Positions 1-5,227 of a stretch of 11,141 nucleotides of DNA are shown in pieces (the stretch's first letter is position 1; the number at the start of each line of letters is the position of its first letter). The stretch comes from Bacteroidota bacterium. Lineage in GTDB: Bacteria > Bacteroidota > Bacteroidia > Bacteroidales > Prolixibacteraceae. The notes under the pieces were generated by a model. It saw only the letters and a list, made by a program, of their open reading frames with translations. It had not been told where the DNA came from and ran no database searches. Where the stretch lies: contig JAUYTA010000152.1 in the NCBI GenBank assembly GCA_030695265.1, forward strand, positions 1-11,141, in the 5' to 3' direction. The position numbers and the translations under genes were made by a program.

Positions 1-275
1 TCAAGTGTTTCAGGATCAATATTTGCCGATTCGCACGCATCCTTAACAGCCAGAGCAGCCATATCAGAATTTAACAGGTCATCAGTAATCCAGCGGCGTT
101 CGCTGATGTTGGTTATTTCCTTGAATTTCTGAATGATCTCGTCATTGGTTTTTTCCAGTGGCAGTTTGGTCTTGGAATTAAAAAAAGTATAATTCCTGAA
201 ATAATCGTTCCCAATCGTACGTGAAGGAATATAGCTTCCTGTTCCAACAATTTTTGTATATACCCGTTTTGTCAT
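1..275 (-). CDS. 3-oxoacyl-ACP synthase III (KAS III/FabH-like), N-terminal part
   Basis: The first 91 codons of a thiolase-fold condensing enzyme; the rest lies beyond the left edge. The ATG at 275-273 opens with RVYTKIVGTGSYIPSRTIGN, the typical KAS III beginning (YxKIxGTGSYxP). Later come a TNDEIIQKF stretch, an ITNISERRW segment matching the TGIxER region of FabH, and SDMAALAVKDA matching the first core helix. The catalytic Cys-His-Asn residues are not in the window, so activity cannot be judged. FabH proteins condense acyl-CoA with malonyl-ACP to start fatty acid synthesis. Bacteroidota carry several KAS III paralogues, some in lipid or secondary metabolite pathways, so I give no symbol. 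It begins 10 nt after the lpxH stop and is probably co-transcribed with it. The family call is firm; the exact substrate is unknown. Confidence 0.85.
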   Translation of the reverse strand, partial: MTKRVYTKIVGTGSYIPSRTIGNDYFRNYTFFNSKTKLPLEKTNDEIIQKFKEITNISERRWITDDLLNSDMAALAVKDACESANIDPETL

Positions 276-285
276 AATACTATTT

Positions 286-1059
286 TCAGTGGCCACGCGG
301 GCCTTGATAATTAAATTGTTTTAATTCAAATTCTTTCCCATCGAATACCCCGTATGAAAAGTGGTTGATCCAGTCGCCCAGGTTGATAAAACGACTATTT
401 TCACCAATTGGGCAATCCACCATGATGTGCCGATGCCCGAAAATGAAAAAATCAAACTTTTCCGTCTGGAGAATTGATTCCGCAAAAATAAACATTCCTT
501 CCTTATTTGCACCCTTAAAACTTTCGCCGGAAATTCCTTTTGAAATTCTGGAATGTTTTGACCAACGGTGACCAAAAGAAAGCGAAAAGTTGGGATGGAT
601 CCTGGCAAACATCCATTGAAGTATTTTGCTGGTAAACATTTTTTTCAGGAATAAATAACCTTTGTCCGACAAATCGAGGCCATCCCCATGCGCCAGGAAA
701 AATTTCTTTTCTCCAAGTTCTGTTTTGAATTCGTCGCGGTGTAATATCATTCCAAGTTCCTGAGGTAGGTAATCAAAAACCCAGACATCGTGATTTCCTG
801 TAAAAAAATGTACTTCGACTCCGGAATCAGAAATTTCGGCAATTTTACCCAAAGTACGGGTAAATCCGCGCGGAACAACCGTTTTGTATTCGAACCAGAA
901 GTCGAAGATATCGCCCATCAGAAACAAGTGCGATGCATCGTGTTTAATTTCGTTCAACCAGCTTACAAAGGCCAGTTCGCGCTCTTTATTGTTATTTAAA
1001 GCGGGAGCGCCCAAATGAACATCAGATACAAAATATGCCTTTTTATCCTGAGACTTCAT
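286..1059 (-). CDS. lpxH: UDP-2,3-diacylglucosamine diphosphatase
   Basis: A 257-residue calcineurin-like metallophosphoesterase of the LpxH family. LpxH cleaves UDP-2,3-diacylglucosamine to lipid X and UMP, the fourth step of lipid A synthesis, at the cytoplasmic face of the inner membrane. All metal-site motifs are visible in order: DVHLG (D13, H15), GDIFDFW (D50, D53), GNHD (N89, H90), AHGDGLD (H124) and GHRH (H209, H211). The length is close to the usual 240-260. The ATG at 1059-1057 overlaps the stop of the upstream lipoprotein gene by one base (TAATG), which points to translational coupling. A KAS III-like gene follows 10 nt downstream, so the cluster has an envelope/lipid theme. Other calcineurin-like phosphoesterases share these motifs, but the DFWFEY and GHRH context favours LpxH. 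Confidence 0.9.
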   Translation of the reverse strand: MKSQDKKAYFVSDVHLGAPALNNNKERELAFVSWLNEIKHDASHLFLMGDIFDFWFEYKTVVPRGFTRTLGKIAEISDSGVEVHFFTGNHDVWVFDYLPQELGMILHRDEFKTELGEKKFFLAHGDGLDLSDKGYLFLKKMFTSKILQWMFARIHPNFSLSFGHRWSKHSRISKGISGESFKGANKEGMFIFAESILQTEKFDFFIFGHRHIMVDCPIGENSRFINLGDWINHFSYGVFDGKEFELKQFNYQGPRGH

Positions 1060-2207
1060 TATCTGAAAAGTTTGCCGATCAGCTTGTCAAGTTCCGGCCC
1101 TTGTATGTCTCTTGCAACAATGTTCCCTTCTTTATCAAGAATATAGTTTGAAGGAATTTTCTGTATATTATAGTTATGCAAAGCCGACATACTACCTTTC
1201 ATATCGCCAACATTTATCCATTTTAGTCCGTCCTGCTCAATGGCATCAATCCATGCACTTCGCTCGTTATCAACACTTACCTGATAAATCTCGAAACCCC
1301 GCGATTTGTATTTACTGTATAGCTCCGTTAAGGCTTCGTTCTGAATACGAGAAGCACGGTCTTTGGCCGACCAGAACTGAATCAACACAATTTTGCCGCG
1401 AAGTGACGAAAGTAAAATGTCCTTCCCGTTGTAATCTGGCAAATTGATATCAGGCGAGTTTGTACCATGTTCTTTAATGAACTCCCTTAGTTTGCTGTTT
1501 TTCTCATCAGCCATCAACCTCATCGTATTGGCATACAATGCTTTCACATGCTCCGATTTTGGAAATACAGAGTTCAACGCCGATGCAGCAACTTTTAACG
1601 ATTGCAAATCCTGGACTACATAATTTGAGTCATCAAACTTCTGATAAAGAGCCAGCACCGATGCCATCGAAAAGGGATGTTTCTGAACAAAATCGGTTGA
1701 ATATTGTATTTGACTTTTTTTAATCTCAATCAATTGCTGCTCCCACCTGGTTTTCTCTGTGCCATAACCTTCACGTGTTCTGAAAACAACCAATCTCGAA
1801 CGAATGGAATCCAGCTTGTGCTTTGTCGCTGTAAGCCGGTTGTTCAATTCCTGAACCAACAATGAGCCTGGTGATCCTTCAACGATATAGTCGTGCGAGA
1901 AATTTGCAGCGTCGCCATAAACGGTAATTTTCTCGGTAGTATCGACCAACAGAGTCAGAAAATTCTGGTCAGTAAGGCGCAACAGAAAGAAATTTGGATA
2001 ATTGATTTTTCCTTTGAATTCAAAAGATCCATCTTTTTTCAATTTCACCGAATCGATCGGCACACTGGCAGCCACTTTCAACTCGTCCAGATAGAGATAT
2101 TTCTCTTCGGCATTGGTAATTTTTCCGCTAATAACGAATCCATTTGGTTTTTTGCAGGCAGAAATAAAAGCTGCAAGAACAAGAAAAATCAGAAATATTT
2201 TTTTCAC
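1059..2207 (-). CDS. Thioredoxin-fold lipoprotein (DUF4369 + AhpC/TSA-like), no CxxC
   Basis: About 382 residues if started at the GTG at 2207-2205. That start gives a clean lipoprotein signal peptide: KK, a hydrophobic run, then the lipobox ISAC with Cys18. An in-frame TTG at 2255 would add 16 residues that fit a signal peptide badly, so I reject it. Residues about 23-110 resemble the DUF4369 beta domain (GKITNAEEKYLYLDEL, later VDTTEKITVYGD). A charged helical stretch follows (about 115-245), then a thioredoxin/TlpA-like domain (about 249-382) with GKIVLIQFW, VSVDN and the cis-Pro segment KIPSNYILD. The usual WCxxC site reads KDRAS, with Asp283 and Ser286 in place of the cysteines. The only Cys in the mature protein is the lipidated one, so it is unlikely to be a disulfide reductase. 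It is probably anchored in the envelope and is first gene of the lpxH cluster. Function unknown. Confidence 0.85.
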   Translation of the reverse strand: MKKIFLIFLVLAAFISACKKPNGFVISGKITNAEEKYLYLDELKVAASVPIDSVKLKKDGSFEFKGKINYPNFFLLRLTDQNFLTLLVDTTEKITVYGDAANFSHDYIVEGSPGSLLVQELNNRLTATKHKLDSIRSRLVVFRTREGYGTEKTRWEQQLIEIKKSQIQYSTDFVQKHPFSMASVLALYQKFDDSNYVVQDLQSLKVAASALNSVFPKSEHVKALYANTMRLMADEKNSKLREFIKEHGTNSPDINLPDYNGKDILLSSLRGKIVLIQFWSAKDRASRIQNEALTELYSKYKSRGFEIYQVSVDNERSAWIDAIEQDGLKWINVGDMKGSMSALHNYNIQKIPSNYILDKEGNIVARDIQGPELDKLIGKLFR

Positions 2208-2252
2208 AGTACTACTTTTTACAATAATTGGAGGGCATAAAAATAATAATTT

Positions 2253-2266
2253 CAACCGAACGGTTG
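2253..2266. promoter_or_regulatory. Perfect 6+6 bp inverted repeat in a divergent promoter region
   Basis: CAACCG-AA-CGGTTG is an exact inverted repeat with a 2-bp centre, in the 122-bp space between the lipoprotein gene start (2207) and ribF (2330). It lies just upstream of the probable ribF -33 region. It also lies directly upstream of a weaker minus-strand -7-like sequence (TATTTTTA, 2245-2238). Its size and symmetry resemble operators of small dimeric repressors such as the TetR family. No regulator gene lies in the window, so its ligand is unknown, and a 14-bp palindrome could still be chance. Confidence 0.35.
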
Positions 2267-2272
2267 TTCCTT

Positions 2273-2305
2273 TTTCAATATTGCCACCTTAAATAACTAT
2301 TTTTG
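2273..2305 (+). promoter_or_regulatory. Bacteroidota-type promoter of ribF
   Basis: A perfect Bacteroidota -7 element, TATTTTTG, lies at 2298-2305. An imperfect -33 element (TTTC in place of TTTG) lies 21 nt before it at 2273-2276. Transcription would start near 2310, about 20 nt before the GTG of ribF. The -7 element is convincing; the -33 is weak. Confidence 0.5.
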
Positions 2306-2329
2306 ACCCGAATTTTAATCCTTCAATTT

Positions 2330-3268
2330 GTGAAGATACACCGAAACCTGAATAGTTTCCATGCCCAAAACCCTGTTCTTACAATCGGAACCTTTGATGG
2401 AGTTCATTTGGGACACCGAAAAATTATAGCCAGGCTGCACGATCTGGCAAAAACAATCAACGGTGAATCTGTTATTTTCACGTTCGATCCGCACCCGCGC
2501 AAAATAGTTGCTCCGGGCGAAACCACTTTGCGCCTTTTAACTACTCTGGAAGAAAAGATCGTTTTGTTTGAGCAATCCGGTATCGATCACCTGATAATTT
2601 ATCCTTTCACTACTGAATTTTCGAAACTGACTTATGAAGAATTTGTTGAACAAGTGCTGGTTGGCCAGATACACACAAAATTTCTGGTGGTAGGTTACGA
2701 TCATAAATTCGGGAAGAACCGTCAGGGCGATTTTGAATTTCTGAAAAAATGTGCCGAACGCCATGAATTTGAAATTGAGAAACTGGATGTACTGCTGATG
2801 AACGAATCCCAAATTAGTTCAACAAAAATTCGCGAAGCCATTCAGAAAGGAGATTTTGATGCAGCCAATGCTTTTCTGGGCTATCCGTTCACACTGCACG
2901 GTACTGTTGTTGAAGGACAAAAACTCGGGCGAAAAATTCAGTTTCCAACAGCAAACATTCAAACTTCCGATCCCGATAAAATCATTCCCGGATACGGTGT
3001 ATATGCTGTAGAAATAACCGTTATGAACCAGAAATTTAATGGAATGCTGAACATTGGAAGCCGGCCTACTGTTAACAACAACGCTGATAACCGGAGCATT
3101 GAAGTTCACATATTCGATTTTGAATCAGATATCTATGGAGAAGCCATTGAATTGGTATTTTTTAAAAAACTTAGGGAAGAACAGAAATTTTTGTCGATTG
3201 ATGCTTTGAAAGATCAGTTGGTAAAAGATAAAACGGATACCATATCATGGTTTCAGGATAACCTCTAA
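2330..3268 (+). CDS. ribF: Bifunctional riboflavin kinase / FAD synthetase
   Basis: A 312-residue cytosolic enzyme that phosphorylates riboflavin to FMN and adenylylates FMN to FAD. The N-terminal FAD synthetase module shows GTFDGVHLGH (20-29), the nucleotidyltransferase HxGH-type motif, then FTFDPHPRK (50-58) and ISSTKIR (162-168). The C-terminal riboflavin kinase module shows GQKLGRKIQFPTANI (196-210), with the PTAN nucleotide/Mg motif, PGYGVYAV, NIGSRPTVN (241-249), and ESDIYGE, where the catalytic Glu is expected. I chose the GTG at 2330, giving VKIHRNL, because family members usually begin about 15-20 residues before the TIGTFDG motif. An upstream in-frame TTG at 2303 overlaps the -7 element and cannot be transcribed from that promoter. 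The gene is monocistronic and divergent from the lpxH cluster; both domains look intact. Confidence 0.95.
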   Translation: MKIHRNLNSFHAQNPVLTIGTFDGVHLGHRKIIARLHDLAKTINGESVIFTFDPHPRKIVAPGETTLRLLTTLEEKIVLFEQSGIDHLIIYPFTTEFSKLTYEEFVEQVLVGQIHTKFLVVGYDHKFGKNRQGDFEFLKKCAERHEFEIEKLDVLLMNESQISSTKIREAIQKGDFDAANAFLGYPFTLHGTVVEGQKLGRKIQFPTANIQTSDPDKIIPGYGVYAVEITVMNQKFNGMLNIGSRPTVNNNADNRSIEVHIFDFESDIYGEAIELVFFKKLREEQKFLSIDALKDQLVKDKTDTISWFQDNL

Positions 3269-3351
3269 TCAAACCGGGCTCTCTATACGGGACACAGAAC
3301 TATGTTGACATCAAATTGTTGAAACAACATACAGATGTATGACGAATTTAT

Positions 3352-3359
3352 TAATTTTG
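3352..3359 (+). promoter_or_regulatory. -7 element before the MNT gene
   Basis: TAATTTTG matches TAnnTTTG exactly and ends 13 nt before the ATG of the nucleotidyltransferase gene. No -33 TTTG is visible at 19-21 nt spacing. The sequence is AT-rich, where such a match can arise by chance. The rest of the ribF-MNT gap (3269-3372) holds only a loose inverted repeat, ATGTTG/CAACAT (3302-3307/3325-3330), without a T tract. Confidence 0.35.
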
Positions 3360-3372
3360 AAAAAATGAAAAT

Positions 3373-3690
3373 ATGAATCAGACGATAATAAATAAATTAA
3401 CGAAATATTTTAATAATCAACCAATAGAAAAAGCCTGGATATTTGGTTCTTATGCTCGTTCGGAAGAAACGGTTAGAAGTGATATTGATATATTGGTAAA
3501 CTTTAGTCCAAATGAAAAAATAACATTGTTAAAATACATACATATAATTAATGATTTAACATCATTGACTGGTAGAAAAATTGATTTGGTAGAAGAAGGT
3601 CAATTAATGCAATATGCTCAAAATAGTGCAGATAGAGATAAAATCCTAATTTATGAGAGAGAAGAGTGGATATTATCAAATAAAGGATGA
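3373..3690 (+). CDS. Minimal nucleotidyltransferase (MNT-type, MntA-like antitoxin family)
   Basis: A 105-residue protein of the DNA polymerase beta-like nucleotidyltransferase superfamily. It has GSYARSE (25-31), SDIDIL (36-41, with D37 and D39) and a third acidic position at D71 in RKIDLV, so the GSx10DxD active site appears intact. Stand-alone proteins of this size usually pair with a HEPN ribonuclease; the MNT partner neutralises the toxin, in studied systems by AMPylation. The expected downstream HEPN gene is present only as a fragment that overlaps this gene's 3' end in the +1 frame. As a result the last ten residues (REEWILSNKG) are read from HEPN sequence, and the original C-terminus may have differed. 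The gene is more AT-rich than its neighbours, consistent with an acquired module. It may now be an antitoxin without its toxin. Confidence 0.85.
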   Translation: MNQTIINKLTKYFNNQPIEKAWIFGSYARSEETVRSDIDILVNFSPNEKITLLKYIHIINDLTSLTGRKIDLVEEGQLMQYAQNSADRDKILIYEREEWILSNKG

Positions 3691-3766
3691 GATTTTATGG
3701 GCAACTATAGATATAGAGATTCAGCCATTAAAAAGTAAACTATCCGATTTTTTATCAGAAAATTGA
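3653..3766 (+). pseudogene. Remnant of a HEPN toxin gene (DUF86-like) with internal deletion
   Basis: Thirty-seven codons, from an ATG overlapping the end of the MNT gene to a TGA. The first five residues, MREKS, look like a normal HEPN N-terminus. They continue straight into GYYQIKDEILWATIDIEI, which matches the C-terminal part of DUF86/HEPN proteins just after the catalytic RxxxxH segment (commonly RHxLVHGYY, then xxxLW, then the final helix). Roughly 75-80 residues of a usual 110-120 appear to be missing between codon 5 (3665-3667) and codon 6 (3668-3670), including the RNase motif. The deletion kept the reading frame. The product, if made, should be non-catalytic. The alignment is from memory of the family, so the exact deletion size is an estimate. 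Confidence 0.65.
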
Positions 3767-3788
3767 AAATGTCATTTATGAATCTACA

Positions 3789-3849
3789 CAATAGGCAGAA
3801 TAACAAACCAAATAAAAGATGATGGCTCGTATAAGGTTTTTACCTATTG
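3789..3849. repeat. Nested inverted repeats upstream of the biotin promoter
   Basis: CAATAGG (3789-3795) and CCTATTG (3843-3849) are exact inverted copies. Between them, AAACC (3805-3809) faces GGTTT (3835-3839). The right arm touches the -33 region of the biotin operon promoter. The 47-nt spacer is long for one operator, and the inner spacer (25 nt) is too long for the usual BirA site, so any regulatory role is speculative. Nothing else was seen in the 3767-3850 gap. Confidence 0.2.
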
Positions 3850-3850
3850 C

Positions 3851-3882
3851 TTGTCCCCATAAAAATTTTTTATCTAGTTTTG
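3851..3882 (+). promoter_or_regulatory. Bacteroidota-type promoter of the biotin operon
   Basis: A TTG at 3851-3853 (-33) is followed after 21 nt by TAGTTTTG at 3875-3882, an exact TAnnTTTG -7 element. Transcription should start around 3886-3889, only a few bases before the ATG at 3890. The small ORF mRNA would then be leaderless or nearly so. This is the only convincing promoter before bioB. Confidence 0.6.
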
Positions 3883-3889
3883 CCCCCCA

Positions 3890-4264
3890 ATGAAGGATCA
3901 AAAAAATAAATCGAAATACAATCTTGTCTTTTCTGAATGGAAGAGGAAAGATTATGCCGTTTTTGCCAGCCTGCACAAGGTGATCAAAATCGCGCATCTT
4001 TCGGTTGATATTTGCATCGCTTCCCTGCGCGGGAACAAGTCGGTCATCCGTGTGCATGATCAGCTCAGTGGTTCGTCTGCGAATGAAAAAGAGTTGTATC
4101 AGGAAAAGGAAGGATTGCCCGATTGGTTGACAGGTTTGCTCCTGAAGTTCGATATAATAACCATTGAGAAAGATTGTTACCCAAAGTATAAATATTCGTT
4201 TAAACTGAATAATGTCCGTATTCTGCAAATTGCAGGGTTCGGACATTGTTTTTTATACACTTAA
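3890..4264 (+). CDS. Small ORF of unknown function at the head of the biotin operon
   Basis: Predicted 124 residues, basic, with no signal peptide, membrane segment or catalytic motif that I recognise. The N-terminal third has FSEWKRKDYAVFASLHK (14-30). From memory this resembles a W-x-R-K-x-Y-A-x-F-x-S-L stretch found at the start of several uncharacterised Bacteroidota proteins, including some TonB-dependent receptors; I cannot verify this. It contains no internal Met, so the ATG at 3890 is the only standard start, and it lies almost at the predicted transcription start. Its TAA (4262-4264) is 2 nt before the bioB ATG. Its last codons run through a terminator-like hairpin. It could be a real small protein, or a leader ORF whose translation controls entry into bioB. 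The alternative is a non-coding leader with a chance ORF, but 124 open codons make that less likely. Confidence 0.55.
   Translation: MKDQKNKSKYNLVFSEWKRKDYAVFASLHKVIKIAHLSVDICIASLRGNKSVIRVHDQLSGSSANEKELYQEKEGLPDWLTGLLLKFDIITIEKDCYPKYKYSFKLNNVRILQIAGFGHCFLYT
4208..4254 (+). terminator. Intrinsic terminator/attenuator-like hairpin just before bioB
   Basis: The outer arms AATGTCCG (4211-4218) and CGGACATT (4240-4247) are perfect complements. The inner arms CTGC (4223-4226) and GCAG (4232-4235) close an AAATT loop. The four bases between them on each side (TATT/GGTT) can form one A-U pair and two G-U wobbles around one U-U mismatch, giving a nearly continuous stem of about 16 positions. Six T residues follow directly (4249-4254). 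It sits inside the last 18 codons of the small ORF and 12 nt before the bioB ATG, so its folding would be blocked whenever a ribosome translates that ORF to its end. No clear antiterminator partner was found by eye. Confidence 0.65.
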
Positions 4265-4266
4265 CT

Positions 4267-5226
4267 ATGATAGAAATACTAAAGAAAAAAGTACTTGAAG
4301 GCGATGCTTTAAGTTATGATGAAGCTTTAAGCCTGATTGGGGCAACTGACAAAGAAGCCTTGTACAAAGCAGCTGATGAAATTCGCGAACATTTTTGTGG
4401 CAATTCGTTTGTCCTATGCTCAATTACAAATGCGAAATCGGGGGCGTGCAAGCAGGATTGTCAATGGTGCAGTCAATCTGCTTGGTATAAAACCGGTGTT
4501 GAAGAATATGAGTTGGTTGATAAGGATGAGACTATTAAAGAAGTGCTCTTCAACGCGTCCCGGGGGGTTCATCGCCATTCACTTGTCACAAGCGGACGGC
4601 GGGTAAGTAATAAAACACTCGACCAACTGATCCCGATTTATAAGGAGATTAAGGGAAACAGTAAGATCAGCTTATGCGCTTCCATGGGGCTGATAGATGA
4701 ACATCAGCTAATCCGCCTGAAAAATGAGGCGGGAATAACTCACTACCATTGCAATCTGGAAACTGCCCCTTCGTTTTTCGCCAGTGTTTGCACCTCTCAT
4801 ACCATCGAAGAAAAGATAGAAACAATCAAAAAAGCGCAAAAAACAGGTCTGAAAATTTGTTCAGGAGGAATTATCGGAATGGGCGAGACGATGGAGCATC
4901 GTGTGGAGTTGGCTATCGCTTTGCGCGATTTAGGGGTGCAATCCATTCCAATCAATATCCTTACACCCATACAGGGAACCCCTTTGCAGGATGCCAAACC
5001 ATTGTCAGAGGAAGAGATTCTGACCACCATTGCCTTGTTCCGGTTTCTCAACCCCAAAGCGAAGCTGCGCTTTGCCGGAGGAAGGCTTCAAATAAAGCAT
5101 TTTCAGGATAAAGCTTTACATGCCGGCATAAACTCAGCATTAACAGGCGATTATCTTACAACCATCGGGTCGAATGTTGATGACGACATCCGCGATTTCA
5201 CCAACTCAGGCTTTACCATTGACTAA
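4267..5226 (+). CDS. bioB: Biotin synthase (radical SAM), short anaerobe-type form
   Basis: A 319-residue radical SAM enzyme that inserts sulfur into dethiobiotin to give biotin. The [4Fe-4S]/SAM motif CKQDCQWC gives C61, C65 and C68. [11 protein letters not shown] (198-208) and the terminal LRFAGGR (R268 matching E. coli R260) are family hallmarks. Of the E. coli [2Fe-2S] ligands, C128 and C188 match C137 and C198, but the C97 position reads HSLVTSG, with Ser105. YNHNLDTS is replaced by YHCNLET, adding C162, and C175 lies nearby. This pattern suggests a variant auxiliary cluster. The ATG at 4267 is preferred over an in-frame TTG at 4246, which lies inside the hairpin. The gene follows the small ORF by 2 nt, and bioA begins 1 nt after its stop. 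Confidence 0.95.
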   Translation: MIEILKKKVLEGDALSYDEALSLIGATDKEALYKAADEIREHFCGNSFVLCSITNAKSGACKQDCQWCSQSAWYKTGVEEYELVDKDETIKEVLFNASRGVHRHSLVTSGRRVSNKTLDQLIPIYKEIKGNSKISLCASMGLIDEHQLIRLKNEAGITHYHCNLETAPSFFASVCTSHTIEEKIETIKKAQKTGLKICSGGIIGMGETMEHRVELAIALRDLGVQSIPINILTPIQGTPLQDAKPLSEEEILTTIALFRFLNPKAKLRFAGGRLQIKHFQDKALHAGINSALTGDYLTTIGSNVDDDIRDFTNSGFTID

Positions 5227-5227
5227 T

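Noticed and set aside
2207..2255. TTG start at 2255 for the lipoprotein gene
   Set aside because: It would add 16 residues before a complete lipoprotein signal peptide and would sit within the palindrome; the GTG at 2207 is much better.
3302..3330. Possible terminator after ribF (ATGTTG/CAACAT inverted repeat)
   Set aside because: The stem is short and AT-rich, the spacer is long, and no T tract follows; it is not a convincing intrinsic terminator.
3789..3882. BirA operator (TTGTAAACC-type half-sites) at the biotin promoter
   Set aside because: Only 5-bp cores AAACC/GGTTT are present, with a 25-nt spacer; the flanking bases do not match the consensus and the spacing is too long.
3776..4246. 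Minus-strand open frame of 156 codons opposite the small biotin ORF
   Set aside because: It lies against the biotin promoter and the small ORF, has no recognisable motif, and has no supporting operon context. The plus-strand ORF is better placed, 2 nt before bioB.
4246..4266. TTG start at 4246 for bioB
   Set aside because: It lies in the hairpin arm and T tract; the ATG at 4267 fits the operon spacing and family N-terminus.
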